Origin: Hyphomicrobiales bacterium
GTDB taxonomy: Bacteria > Pseudomonadota > Alphaproteobacteria > Rhizobiales > Beijerinckiaceae
Assembly (NCBI GenBank): GCA_027488155.1
Contig: JAIYCE010000085.1
Location: forward strand, 1-46,018
Direction: 5' to 3'
Length of the DNA: 46,018 bases
Part shown: piece by piece, positions 33,417-42,178 of the stretch
Layout: each line of letters opens with the position of its first letter
Numbering within the stretch: the first letter of the stretch is position 1
Position numbers and translations under genes: made by a program
Notes under the pieces: generated by a model
The model's database searches: none
What the model saw: only the letters and a program-made list of their open reading frames with translations
What the model was told of the DNA's origin: nothing

Positions 33417-35342
33417 TCAGTCTGGATCGCCGATCGTTAGGATCACGCCGCCTTCGGCCACCTGATCGCCCGGCTTGAGCGCGATGTCGCCGACAACGCC
33501 ATCACGTTTAGCAACGAGTGCGTGTTCCATCTTCATGGCTTCGACAATCGCAACGCGCGTTCCGCGCGTGACAGTCTGGCCGGGCTTCACATCGATGGCG
33601 ACGATCTTGCCATGCATCGGCGCTTTGATTGCACCATCGCCATCGCCCCCCTCATGCCCCGCAGCCCCCGGCTCGCGTGGACCGAGAACGGTCTGGCGGC
33701 CTTTGTGCAAGGCATAGAACGACGCACCGTCGCGGACGAGAGCGACATTCGCTTCCGGATCGAAACCGTCGACCAGAAGGCCCTGCCCATCCCACGCGAC
33801 GCGAATGGTGTCGGCCTCGCCATTGAGCATCACCGGCCAAGACAGAAGCCGCGTGCCGGACAGTTGGAATCCATCGCGCATATCCCAAGGCGACGAAGCC
33901 AATGCAGAAGGCGGATCGAGCAAAGCATGCAGCGCGGTAGCAGCGGCAATCCGATCGGTCGCGGCAGGCACGGCGCCCAGCGTTTCGAGATTACGATCGA
34001 TGAAGCCGGTATCGAACGCGCCTGCGATGAAATCCGGTGCGCGACACAAAGCTTCGAGAAACGCAAGATTGCTGTGCGGACCTGCAACGCGCGTTGCCTG
34101 CAACGCATCGGCGAGACCGGCCAACGCCTCTTCGCGTGTTGCCTTATGCACGATCAATTTGGCGATCATCGGATCATAATAGGGCGTGACGCTATCGCCT
34201 TGCACAACGCCTGTGTCGACGCGCAAACCATCATCTTGCGGGAAGGACAGCGCCACAAGCTTGCCGGTGGATGGCAGAAACCCTTTCGCCGGATCCTCAG
34301 CATAAAGCCGCGCTTCGACGGCATGGCCGTTCATCTTCAGATCATGCTGCTTGAAGGGCAGACGCTCGCCTGCGGCCACGCGCAATTGCAATTCGACGAG
34401 ATCGAGCCCGGTAATTGCTTCGGTCACAGGATGCTCGACCTGAAGTCGGGTGTTCATCTCCATGAAGAAGAAGCCATCCGGGCGCAGACCTTCCGAACCA
34501 TCGACGATGAATTCGACCGTGCCCGCCCCAACATAGCCGACAGCGCGAGCTGCATCTGTGGCGGCTTTGCCCATCGCGGCGCGCATCTCGGGCGTCATGC
34601 CGGGCGCAGGCGCTTCCTCGATGACTTTTTGATGGCGGCGCTGCAACGAACAATCACGTTCGAAGAGATGGACAACATTGCCGAACCGATCGGCGAAAAT
34701 CTGCATCTCAATATGGCGCGGCGCGGTGACATATTTTTCGACCAGTACGCGCGGATCGCCAAAGGCATTCTTCGCTTCGCGCTGGGCAGAGGCGAGCGCC
34801 TCATCAAAATCAATCTGGCGATCAACCCGCCGCATCCCTTTGCCGCCGCCGCCTGCGACAGCCTTAATCAAAACGGGATAACCAATATTGGACGCACGCT
34901 GGCGGAGGAAAGCCGTGTCCTGCTTGGCCCCATGATAGCCCAGCACGACCGGCACGCCAGCCTTCTCAAGAAGCGCCTTGGCGGCGTCCTTCAAACCCAT
35001 GGCGCGGATGGCTGAGGGCGGCGGGCCGATAAAGGCAATCTTGGCCTTGCCGCAGGCTTCGGCAAAATCGGCATTTTCAGACAAAAAACCATAGCCCGGA
35101 TGGATAGCCTTGGCTTTTGCCTTCTTTGCGACATCCAAAATGACATCGCCAAGCAAATAGGATTCCCGTGCCGCAGCCGGGCCGATCCGGTAAGCCTCAT
35201 CGGCCATGCGCACAAATAAAGCATCGCGATCGGCATCCGAATAGACGGCGATGGTCCGCAAACCCATGCGCTTGGCTGTGCGGATGATCCGGCAGGCGAT
35301 CTCACCCCGATTGGCAATCAGCACGCTTTCAAACATACGCAT
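33417..35342 (-). CDS. Acyl-CoA carboxylase alpha subunit (biotin carboxylase with biotin carrier)
   Basis: A 641-residue biotin-dependent enzyme half. The biotin carboxylase region opens MFESVLIANRGEIACRIIRT and has the ATP-grasp glycine loop KAVAGGGGKGMR, HIEMQIFADRFGN and EMNTRLQVEHPVTE. The C-terminal carrier domain has the biotinylation site VEAMKMEHALVAK. The stretches GYHGAKQDTAFLRQ and FDTGFIDRNLETLG resemble methylcrotonyl-CoA carboxylase alpha more than propionyl-CoA carboxylase, while the beta gene nearby (37120-38652) is propionyl-type. The substrate is therefore left open. The start is ATG 35342 (GGGGGAGAG 8 bases upstream) or ATG 35336. Confidence 0.9.
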   Translation of the reverse strand: MRMFESVLIANRGEIACRIIRTAKRMGLRTIAVYSDADRDALFVRMADEAYRIGPAAARESYLLGDVILDVAKKAKAKAIHPGYGFLSENADFAEACGKAKIAFIGPPPSAIRAMGLKDAAKALLEKAGVPVVLGYHGAKQDTAFLRQRASNIGYPVLIKAVAGGGGKGMRRVDRQIDFDEALASAQREAKNAFGDPRVLVEKYVTAPRHIEMQIFADRFGNVVHLFERDCSLQRRHQKVIEEAPAPGMTPEMRAAMGKAATDAARAVGYVGAGTVEFIVDGSEGLRPDGFFFMEMNTRLQVEHPVTEAITGLDLVELQLRVAAGERLPFKQHDLKMNGHAVEARLYAEDPAKGFLPSTGKLVALSFPQDDGLRVDTGVVQGDSVTPYYDPMIAKLIVHKATREEALAGLADALQATRVAGPHSNLAFLEALCRAPDFIAGAFDTGFIDRNLETLGAVPAATDRIAAATALHALLDPPSALASSPWDMRDGFQLSGTRLLSWPVMLNGEADTIRVAWDGQGLLVDGFDPEANVALVRDGASFYALHKGRQTVLGPREPGAAGHEGGDGDGAIKAPMHGKIVAIDVKPGQTVTRGTRVAIVEAMKMEHALVAKRDGVVGDIALKPGDQVAEGGVILTIGDPD

Positions 35343-35674
35343 CTCAAGTCTCTCCCCCGGGGCCTTGCAAATTAGCCTCATGATCAGAGGAAGGGCAAGG
35401 CAGGCTTGATCCGGACACAGATCGAGATTGGTGTGCCACACTGGGACGTCTGGACCCAAGGTCGCCAAGCCGATCGTCGATTGTGGTTAAGACCTCATAA
35501 TCGCAAGCATATCAAGGCTGTCGATGTTTAACGGCTTGGTGCCACGCGCGACGGAGACCTGCAATCAACTTTTTCTCTCGTGACATGCAACAAGCCGCAT
35601 GGTTTCCTCTCTGCACTTGAGAGTTTGTATTTCAATGTTTTGGACATTCATTATTTCTGTTTAAGGAGCTTGTC
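35343..35674. other. 332-base divergent region between carboxylase alpha and RTX genes
   Basis: No gene seen. The right part (about 35560-35670) is richer in A+T than the surroundings. AAGGAG at 35663-35668 is the ribosome-binding site of the RTX gene. TTGAGA (35617) is present but no matching -10 box was found, so promoters on both strands remain unassigned. Confidence 0.5.
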
Positions 35675-36763
35675 ATGACTAGATCATCCGTAAAATTTTC
35701 AACAATTGGAAGTGGCAATCTAAGGACCAATCTTTTCGCACTCACCTCAAGCATCGATAATGGTTCCGATTGGACAGTTGAGACCGCAGCGACCACCTAC
35801 AACGCGCCTCGAAACGGCGCCTATGTTTTGGGAACTGGCAATATCAACCAAACCTTCAAGGGCAGCGCCCGGCGAGACGTGATGAATGGCGGCGACGGCA
35901 ACGACACACTCAAAGGCAACGCTGGTAGCGACTTCCTCTATGGCGGCGCAGGTTTCGATTCTGTGCTTGGTGGCGCAGGTCATGATTTTATGTCTGGCAA
36001 TGCCGGCAATGACATCCTGTGGGGGCAAGACGGTAACGATCTGATGTTCGGCGATACCCGCACACGTACGGGCGATGCTGACAGCGGCAACGATACATTG
36101 TATGGCGGCAAAGGCAAAGACACCATTTATGGTGGCGCCGGCGGTGATCTCATCTATGGCGACGAAGACAGCACAGGCACAACTGATGATGATAATCTGC
36201 TGTTCGGCGGCACTGGCAACGATACTGTTTTTGGTAGCACTGCCAATGACTGGATCGATGGCGGCATGATTGCGCGCGCGTCGAATAGCTTAGGCGCTCC
36301 CGTTGCAAATGACGGGGACGATATCCTCAGTGGCGGCCGTGGAAATGATACGCTGCGTGGCGGTTCAGGGATCGATACGCTCACCGGTGGCGACGGGGCG
36401 GATTATTTTCTGTTTCTCAAAGGTGATGCCAATTCTGTTCAAGACGGCAGAAATATTCGTTACGACACGATCACCGACTTCAATCTGACGCAAGACAAGA
36501 TTTGGCTGGATTATGTTCCAGGGTCGGTGACGACTTCTTCCCAGCTCTTAGTCACAGCAACAAAAGATCGTAACGGGAATGTTCTGTTGCAATTCGACTA
36601 CGACAATAAGGTCGGTGAAACCACCAACTACGAATGCCAGATCTTGTTGCAGAAGAATGGCACCAATCTCGACGCTTTGTTCACCAATGGTGCGCTCAAT
36701 CGCAACGTCGTAAATGCCATGCTTGTCACAGCGGATCTGTCAGCTGTCCAATATCGAGCATGA
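35675..36763 (+). CDS. RTX (haemolysin-type calcium-binding) repeat protein
   Basis: A 362-residue protein. After about 65 residues of unassigned N-terminus come about fifteen RTX nonapeptides (GGDGNDTLK, GNAGSDFLY, GGAGFDSVL, GGKGKDTIY, GGRGNDTLR and others) between residues 70 and 250. These bind calcium and fold outside the cell. The C-terminal region DYFLFLKGDANS and YDTITDFNLTQDKIWL is like the serralysin M10 C-terminal secretion domain. There is no protease, lipase or other catalytic domain and no N-terminal signal peptide, so export should be by a type I system, none of which is in the window. Base composition and codons (AGA, CTA, AGG near the start) differ from the neighbours. The role could be surface layer or adhesion. 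Confidence 0.88.
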   Translation: MTRSSVKFSTIGSGNLRTNLFALTSSIDNGSDWTVETAATTYNAPRNGAYVLGTGNINQTFKGSARRDVMNGGDGNDTLKGNAGSDFLYGGAGFDSVLGGAGHDFMSGNAGNDILWGQDGNDLMFGDTRTRTGDADSGNDTLYGGKGKDTIYGGAGGDLIYGDEDSTGTTDDDNLLFGGTGNDTVFGSTANDWIDGGMIARASNSLGAPVANDGDDILSGGRGNDTLRGGSGIDTLTGGDGADYFLFLKGDANSVQDGRNIRYDTITDFNLTQDKIWLDYVPGSVTTSSQLLVTATKDRNGNVLLQFDYDNKVGETTNYECQILLQKNGTNLDALFTNGALNRNVVNAMLVTADLSAVQYRA

Positions 36764-36797
36764 TAAAACGCAGTGTTATCTGCCATCATCATTGGAG

Positions 36798-36824
36798 AGG
36801 CCGCCTTTGGACGGCCTTTCTTTT
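36798..36824 (+). terminator. Rho-independent terminator of the RTX gene
   Basis: AGGCCG (36798-36803), 8-base loop, CGGCCT (36812-36817), then TTCTTTT. It begins 35 bases after the RTX stop. Confidence 0.8.
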
Positions 36825-37063
36825 GGTGCGGCTTACGTTTCGAATTCTAAATCATAGATATTTTGTTGCGTGCATGGTCGGCGTTTGGCCGCCTTTGAGT
36901 GCCAGTCTTCAACCGGTTCGTAAAAGGTGAGTGCTTCCGTCATCATGCGACGACTTCAATCGATACAATTTTAAACATGCAACGCGGATGCTTGTCCCAG
37001 GTCATCCTTGAGCGCCTGATACCGTCTTTAGGCACAGGATTTCGGCTTACAGAAGTATAGCGC

Positions 37064-37094
37064 GCCGAAAGAAAAGGGCGCCCGAAAGCGCCCT
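37064..37094 (-). terminator. Rho-independent terminator of pccB
   Basis: On the minus strand AGGGCGC, 6-base loop, GCGCCCT, then TTTTCTTTC. It begins 26 bases after the pccB stop. Confidence 0.8.
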
Positions 37095-37119
37095 CTTCAT
37101 TTAATTCAATCAATCCCCA

Positions 37120-38652
37120 TCACAGTGGTAGATTGTCGTGCTTTTTCCACGGCTCGTCGGCCTTTTTGTCGGCCAGCATAGCGAGCGCACGAGCGACGCG
37201 ACGGCGCGTGGAGTGCGGCATGATGACCTCGTCAATATAGCCACGCTCAGCCGCGACGAAGGGCGAGAGGAAGCGCTCTTCATATTCCTTAGTGCGGGCG
37301 GCGATTTTCTCGGCGTCCTTCATGTCAGCCCGGAAAATGATTTCGACTGCGCCCTTAGCACCCATCACGGCGATCTGCGCCGTCGGCCACGCATAATTGA
37401 CGTCTGCGCCAATATGCTTCGAGGCCATCACGTCATAAGCGCCGCCAAAGGCCTTGCGCGTGATGACGGTAACAAGCGGCACGGTCGCCTGCGAGTAGGC
37501 GAACAATAATTTCGCGCCATGCTTGATGAGACCGCCATATTCCTGCGCCGTGCCCGGCAGGAAACCCGGCACGTCCACAAAGGTAACAATCGGAATACTG
37601 AACGCATCGCAGAAGCGAACGAAGCGCGCGGCCTTGCGCGAGGCATCGGAATCGAGCACGCCCGCAAGCACCATAGGCTGGTTGGCGACAATACCGACCG
37701 AACGCCCTTCGATCCGGCCGAAGCCGGTGATGATGTTTTTGGCGTAACCTTCCTGAATCTCGAAGAAGTCACCTTCATCGACAGTCTTCAGGATCAATTC
37801 CTTCATGTCGTAAGGCTTATTCGGATTATCCGGCACGATGGTATCGAGCGAATGATCGGCCCGATCGGCGACATCGAAACTCGGCCAATGGGGTACGCCC
37901 GATTGATTGTTAGCCGGCAGGAAATCGATCAGGCGGCGGATTTGCAAAAGCGCCTCGAGATCATTGTCCCATGCGCCGTCGGCGACGGAGGATTTCGTGG
38001 TGTGGACTTTCGCGCCGCCAAGTTCTTCGGCCGTGACCGTTTCATTGGTGACAGTCTTCACCACGTCGGGGCCGGTCACGAACATGTAGGAGGTGTCGCG
38101 GACCATAAAGATAAAATCGGTCATCGCGGGTGAGTAAACGTCGCCGCCAGCGCAGGGGCCCATGATGACAGAAATCTGCGGGATGACGCCTGAGGAGAGC
38201 ACATTGCGCTTGAACACTTCGCCATAGCCACCGAGTGCGGCCACGCCCTCCTGAATGCGCGCGCCGCCAGCATCGAACAGGCCGAGGATCGGGGCGCGCA
38301 TCTTCAGCGCCATGTCCTGGATCTTGGTGATCTTCTGGGCATGCGTCTCGGAGAGGGAGCCGCCGAAGACGGTAAAGTCCTTCGCAAAAATGAAAACCGT
38401 CCGGCCATTGATGGTGCCCCAGCCGGTGACAACGCCATCGCCTGGAACCTTGCTGGCCTCCATGCCGAAATCGCCGCAGCGGTGCTGGACGAACATGTCG
38501 AATTCTTCGAAAGAGCCGTTGTCGAGGAGCAACTCGATGCGCTCGCGGGCGGTCAGCTTGCCGCGGGCATGTTGGGCCTCGATCCGCTTGGTGCCTCCGC
38601 CCAAGCGCGCCTCGGCGCGGCGATCGTCGAGCTTTTCGAGAATATCCTTCAT
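37120..38652 (-). CDS. pccB: Propionyl-CoA carboxylase beta subunit
   Basis: A 510-residue carboxyltransferase of the crotonase fold, the usual length for PccB. It begins [20 protein letters not shown] and has the acyl-CoA oxyanion-hole region [20 protein letters not shown] and the biotin-side region [20 protein letters not shown]. It transfers the carboxyl from biotin to propionyl-CoA to give methylmalonyl-CoA. The alpha-type subunit lies 1.8 kb downstream on the same strand, separated by the oppositely oriented RTX gene and a terminator, so the two are not one transcript. Its promoter region is shared divergently with the ABC importer. Confidence 0.93.
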   Translation of the reverse strand: MKDILEKLDDRRAEARLGGGTKRIEAQHARGKLTARERIELLLDNGSFEEFDMFVQHRCGDFGMEASKVPGDGVVTGWGTINGRTVFIFAKDFTVFGGSLSETHAQKITKIQDMALKMRAPILGLFDAGGARIQEGVAALGGYGEVFKRNVLSSGVIPQISVIMGPCAGGDVYSPAMTDFIFMVRDTSYMFVTGPDVVKTVTNETVTAEELGGAKVHTTKSSVADGAWDNDLEALLQIRRLIDFLPANNQSGVPHWPSFDVADRADHSLDTIVPDNPNKPYDMKELILKTVDEGDFFEIQEGYAKNIITGFGRIEGRSVGIVANQPMVLAGVLDSDASRKAARFVRFCDAFSIPIVTFVDVPGFLPGTAQEYGGLIKHGAKLLFAYSQATVPLVTVITRKAFGGAYDVMASKHIGADVNYAWPTAQIAVMGAKGAVEIIFRADMKDAEKIAARTKEYEERFLSPFVAAERGYIDEVIMPHSTRRRVARALAMLADKKADEPWKKHDNLPL

Positions 38653-38844
38653 GGAACGGGCCTTTCCGATTGCAGTCCTCCGGTCGGGCGAGCCCGAACC
38701 GGGGGGTTCCTTAGCACGGCTCGGACACGGGCTGAACCACGACGGATGGGGGATAGGCCGCTTGGTCCCATTGCGCCCGGAACGGGGCCAGTGTCAAATT
38801 CTGGACTGAGGCTGACAAAGCCCCCCAATAGGAGGAGAACCAAG

Positions 38845-39624
38845 ATGAAAACATTGTTCCGTACCTTTGCGACCGTCGCCCTCTTGGCAGGTTCGGCCGC
38901 GCTGGCCCACGCTCAACAGATCACTGAAATCAAGATTGGTACTGAGGGCGCCTATCCGCCCTTCAACAATCTCAACGCTAAGGGCGAGCTCGAGGGCTTC
39001 GAGATCGATTACGTCAACGCGCTGTGCGCGAAGATGAAGGTCAAGTGCACATGGGTGGCGCAGGATTGGGATGGGATCATCCCTGCACTTCTGACGAAGA
39101 AGTATGACGTTATCGCCGCTGGCATGAATGCCACCGACGAGCGCAAAAAGCGCGTTGATTTCACCACCGTCTATTCGCGTACCCCGATCTCATTCATCGC
39201 CGGCAAATCGGTGACCAGCCCCGACATTTCTCCCGCAGCCTTAAAAGGCAAAAATATCGGCGCGCAGGGTTCGACCATCCATGCGAACTATCTCGAGAAA
39301 TATTATAAGGACTCGAACATCAAGCTCTATCCGACACAGGAAGAAGCCAATCTCGATCTGAAGAATGGCCGTCTCGATTACGTGATCGCAGACAAGCTCG
39401 CATTGAACGATTTTGTGAGCGGACAAGGCAAGGATTGCTGCAAGTTTGTCGCCGACATCAAGCGCGATCCTGCCATCCACGGCCCGGGTGTGGCGATGGC
39501 GGTCCGCAAGGAAGACACGGCACTGCGCGATATGCTCTCGAAAGCGATTGAGGAATCCATCAAGGACGGCACGCACAAAAAGGTTGCCGACAAATGGTTC
39601 ACGATTTCCATTCTCGCTGATTAA
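38845..39624 (+). CDS. Amino acid ABC transporter substrate-binding protein
   Basis: A 259-residue periplasmic protein of the family 3 solute-binding group (HisJ/ArtJ/OccT type). Signal peptide MKTLFRTFATVALLAGSAAL ends at AHA. The mature part starts with IKIGTEGAYPPFNNLNAKGE and continues LEGFEIDYVNALCAKMKVKC, then WDGIIPALLTKKYDVIAAGM and a hinge region NATDERKKRVDFTTVYSRT. A basic or polar amino acid (arginine, ornithine, histidine) is the likely ligand. GGAGGAG at 38831 supports the ATG at 38845. It is the first gene of the importer operon and is followed by a hairpin. Confidence 0.92.
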   Translation: MKTLFRTFATVALLAGSAALAHAQQITEIKIGTEGAYPPFNNLNAKGELEGFEIDYVNALCAKMKVKCTWVAQDWDGIIPALLTKKYDVIAAGMNATDERKKRVDFTTVYSRTPISFIAGKSVTSPDISPAALKGKNIGAQGSTIHANYLEKYYKDSNIKLYPTQEEANLDLKNGRLDYVIADKLALNDFVSGQGKDCCKFVADIKRDPAIHGPGVAMAVRKEDTALRDMLSKAIEESIKDGTHKKVADKWFTISILAD

Positions 39625-39643
39625 TCGCGATAGCATGAAGTGC

Positions 39644-39667
39644 GGACGGCCCCGTGAAGGGCCGTCC
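39644..39667 (+). other. Intercistronic hairpin between binding protein and permease genes
   Basis: A perfect 9-bp stem GGACGGCCC (39644-39652) / GGGCCGTCC (39659-39667) with a 6-base loop; GAAG and CTTC extend it outward with mismatches. There is no T-run. Such hairpins after binding-protein genes often protect the upstream message so that more binding protein than permease is made. Confidence 0.6.
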
Positions 39668-39695
39668 TGACGCTTCAAGCCGATATGAGCGCGTA

Positions 39696-40418
39696 ATGGA
39701 GCAACTTCTCCTTTTATTGTCATGGGGCGACAAGGGCTGGGGCGATGAACTCGCCGCTGGCGCAGCAATTACAATTTCACTGGCACTCGCTACGCTGCCC
39801 TTTGGGCTAGCTTTTGGCCTTGTCATCGCGCTGATGCATCGCGCAAATAGCAAGATTTTGCGTGGCATTGCGACAATCTACACGACGATCTTTCGCGGTT
39901 TGCCGGAGCTGCTCACACTTTATCTCGTCTATTTTGGATTGCAGATCGGTATCCAAAAAACGTGGGCTGCGTTTGGCCTGCCCGGACGCCTCGATATGCC
40001 AGCCTTCGTCGCCGGCATGATTGCGCTGGGCTTGGTGCTTGCTGCTTTCTCAAGCGAAGTCTGGGTTGGCGCGCTTAATTCGATTTCACGCGGGCAGCGC
40101 GAAGGGGCGTTTGCCCTCGGGCTTTCGAAACCGCAGACATTTCGCTTCGTGATTTTACCGCAATTGTTCCGGGTCGCGCTGCCGGGCTTGGGCAATAATT
40201 GGATGGTGCTGCTGAAAGAGACCTCGCTCGTCTCCGTGATTGCATTACCCGATCTCATGTTTTGGACCGGACGCGCCAATGTGGTTACGAAAGAGCCATT
40301 CCTGTTTTTCGGTGTGGCCTGCCTCATCTATCTGCTGTTCTCTGTCTCCTCTGCCGCCGGATTAAGCGCTTTGGAACGCCGTTTCAGCCGCGGATTTGCG
40401 GCGGGAGGGCGGCGATGA
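39696..40418 (+). CDS. Amino acid ABC transporter permease (HisQ-like)
   Basis: A 240-residue inner-membrane permease with about five helices. It starts MEQLLLLLSWGDKGWGDELA and has the PAAT signature FRGLPELLTLYLVYFG and the EAA-type loop GALNSISRGQREGAFALGLS, followed by ILPQLFRVALPGLGNNWMVL. It pairs with the permease that overlaps its 3' end by 4 bases. The ATG at 39696 gives a better family fit than 39654. Confidence 0.92.
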   Translation: MEQLLLLLSWGDKGWGDELAAGAAITISLALATLPFGLAFGLVIALMHRANSKILRGIATIYTTIFRGLPELLTLYLVYFGLQIGIQKTWAAFGLPGRLDMPAFVAGMIALGLVLAAFSSEVWVGALNSISRGQREGAFALGLSKPQTFRFVILPQLFRVALPGLGNNWMVLLKETSLVSVIALPDLMFWTGRANVVTKEPFLFFGVACLIYLLFSVSSAAGLSALERRFSRGFAAGGRR

Positions 40419-41131
40419 AGTGGTGCGAATATCCCGGCTACTGGCTCGGCGTCGAAGCGATCCAGAATTATGGCTGCCGCATGTTCACCGGGCTCGGCCT
40501 TACGTTGCAGCTTGTGACGATCTCAGTCGGGCTTGGTGCGATTTTCGGTCTCGCTCTCGCCATTGTCCGCCTTTATGGGCCGAAGCCCATCGGCATGATT
40601 GTGACGGGATACACAACCTTCTTTCGCGGCACGCCGCTCTTAGCGCAAGTGTTCCTCGTTTATTATGGCGGTGGGCAATTTCGTCCCACGCTCGAAACGC
40701 TCGGGCTGTGGACCTTCTTCCGCGATGCGTTCTTCTGCGCAGCCTTCACCTTTACACTCAATACAGCGGCCTATCAGGCCGAAGTTTTCCGTGGCGCCAT
40801 TCAATCGGTCGCAAAGGGGCAATGGGAGGCAGCCGAATCTCTCGGGATGCACCGTTTCCCCTTGTTCCTGAAGGTCATCCTGCCGCAAGCCTTAATGGTG
40901 GCGCTGCGTCCACTCGGGAATGAACTCGTCATCATGGTCAAATCATCCGCCGTCGCTTCACTGGTCACGCTTTACGACCTGATGGGCGCAACACGGCTGG
41001 CTTTTGCACGATCTTTCGACCTGTCTGTTTATTTCTTTGCCGCAGCGCTCTATTTGCTGATCGTCGAAACGATCCGCCGGGTATGGGACATGGCCGAACG
41101 GCGCCTGACGCGCCATCTGCACCACGCCTGA
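40415..41131 (+). CDS. Amino acid ABC transporter permease (HisM-like)
   Basis: A 238-residue inner-membrane permease. It begins MKWCEYPGYWLGVEAIQNYG and has FFRGTPLLAQVFLVYYGG, the EAA-type loop GAIQSVAKGQWEAAESLGMH and ILPQALMVALRPLGNELVIM. It forms a heterodimer with the upstream permease. No ATP-binding subunit follows: the next gene is a dehydrogenase. The ATPase must be supplied from elsewhere. The ATG at 40415 overlaps the upstream stop by 4 bases; the frame is open further upstream. Confidence 0.92.
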   Translation: MKWCEYPGYWLGVEAIQNYGCRMFTGLGLTLQLVTISVGLGAIFGLALAIVRLYGPKPIGMIVTGYTTFFRGTPLLAQVFLVYYGGGQFRPTLETLGLWTFFRDAFFCAAFTFTLNTAAYQAEVFRGAIQSVAKGQWEAAESLGMHRFPLFLKVILPQALMVALRPLGNELVIMVKSSAVASLVTLYDLMGATRLAFARSFDLSVYFFAAALYLLIVETIRRVWDMAERRLTRHLHHA

Positions 41132-41173
41132 GCCAAACAGGGGGCGAAGTCCCCCGCTTCTGAGGAGTTGTCC

Positions 41174-42043
41174 ATGGCTAAAGTCGCTTTTCTCGGTCTC
41201 GGCGTGATGGGAGGCCCAATGGCCCGCCATTTGGCGCAAAAGGGCCATGAAGTCACCGTTTACAACCGCACCTACGCCAAGGCCGAAGAATGGGTGAAGG
41301 CCCATGGCGGCAAGGCAGCCAAAACACCGAAGGAAGCGGCTGAGGGCCAGGAGATCGTCTTCTGCTGCGTCGGCAACGACAATGATCTGCGCGAAGTGAC
41401 GATCGGCAAGGACGGTGCCTTCCACGGCATGGGCAAAGGTACACTCTTCGTCGACCACACGACCGCCTCGGCGGAAGTGGCGCGCGAGCTCTTTGCTAAA
41501 GCCAAGGAACTCGGTTTCGACTTCGTCGACGCGCCTGTCTCGGGCGGTCAGGCGGGTGCGGAGAATGGCCAACTCACTGTTATGTGCGGCGGCGATCAGG
41601 CCCCTTACTCACGCGCCGAACCCGTCATCATGAGCTTTGCAAAAGCCTGCAAACTCCTCGGCCCGTCCGGCGCAGGCCAGCTCACAAAAATGTGCAACCA
41701 AATCTGCATCGCGGGTGTGGTCCAGGGCCTCGCCGAAGCGATCCACTTCGCCAAGCGCTCGGGTCTCGATGCCGAAGCCGTCATCGAAGCCATCTCCAAG
41801 GGCGCTGCACAAAGCTGGCAGATGGAAAACCGCTATAAGACGATGAACGCGAACAAGTTCGATTTCGGCTTCGCGGTGAATTGGATGCGCAAGGATCTCG
41901 GCATTGTGCTTGACGAAGGTCGTCGCAATGGCTCGCATTTGCCAGTCACGGCTTTGGTGGACCAATTCTATTCAGACGTTCAGGAAATGGGCGGCGGCCG
42001 TTGGGATACGTCAAGCCTGATCGCGCGGTTGGAAAAGAAGTAA
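41174..42043 (+). CDS. NAD(P)-dependent beta-hydroxyacid dehydrogenase (3-hydroxyisobutyrate dehydrogenase family)
   Basis: A 289-residue oxidoreductase. The Rossmann start is MAKVAFLGLGVMGGPMARHL with the GxGxMG nucleotide motif. The substrate-binding signature FVDAPVSGGQAGAENGQLTV and the catalytic-Lys motif GPSGAGQLTKMCNQICIAG are clear. The family oxidises 3-hydroxyisobutyrate, tartronate semialdehyde and related acids; the precise substrate is not readable. GAGGAG lies just before the ATG at 41174. It is 42 bases downstream of the ABC permeases and may be co-transcribed. Confidence 0.92.
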   Translation: MAKVAFLGLGVMGGPMARHLAQKGHEVTVYNRTYAKAEEWVKAHGGKAAKTPKEAAEGQEIVFCCVGNDNDLREVTIGKDGAFHGMGKGTLFVDHTTASAEVARELFAKAKELGFDFVDAPVSGGQAGAENGQLTVMCGGDQAPYSRAEPVIMSFAKACKLLGPSGAGQLTKMCNQICIAGVVQGLAEAIHFAKRSGLDAEAVIEAISKGAAQSWQMENRYKTMNANKFDFGFAVNWMRKDLGIVLDEGRRNGSHLPVTALVDQFYSDVQEMGGGRWDTSSLIARLEKK

Positions 42044-42050
42044 AATCATC

Positions 42051-42152
42051 TCGTCATTGCGGGGGGCATCGCGACGCACCAATCCATCTTGCATCATGCT
42101 TGATGCCTACCATGGATTGCGTCGTCGCGCTTCGCCTTCCTCGCAATGACGA
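42051..42152. repeat. Intergenic palindromic repeat element
   Basis: About 100 bases of nested inverted repeats. Outer arms CGTCATTGCG (42052-42061) and CGCAATGACG (42142-42151) are perfect. Middle arms GCGACG..AATCCAT and ATGGATT..CGTCGC match at 13 of 17 positions. An inner GCATCA-TGCT-TGATGC hairpin caps the fold. The CGTCATTGCGAGG/CAATCCATGG style is typical of short repeats scattered through Rhizobiales genomes such as Bradyrhizobium and Rhodopseudomonas. Confidence 0.75.
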
Positions 42153-42178
42153 AGATTGTTCTGAAAACGGCAAATCAC

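Larger units (their letters stand above)
36764..37119. other. 356-base convergent intergenic region between RTX gene and pccB
   Basis: Contains two terminators facing each other (36798-36824 plus, 37064-37094 minus). The stretch between them (about 36830-37060) has no open frame of note, tRNA or clear repeat; I see nothing identifiable in it. Confidence 0.6.

Noticed and set aside
33522-35015. A 497-codon open frame on the plus strand inside the carboxylase alpha gene
   Set aside because: It is antisense to a well-supported gene, its translation resembles no family and is rich in Arg, His and Ile as expected for a shadow frame of GC-rich DNA.
35487-35501. TTAA-N7-TAAT as a CtrA site upstream of the RTX gene
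   Set aside because: The second half matches only two of four positions.
36003-36420. Tandem GGnGGnAAnGA-like DNA repeats as a possible CRISPR or satellite
   Set aside because: They encode RTX nonapeptides in frame; the DNA periodicity follows from the protein.
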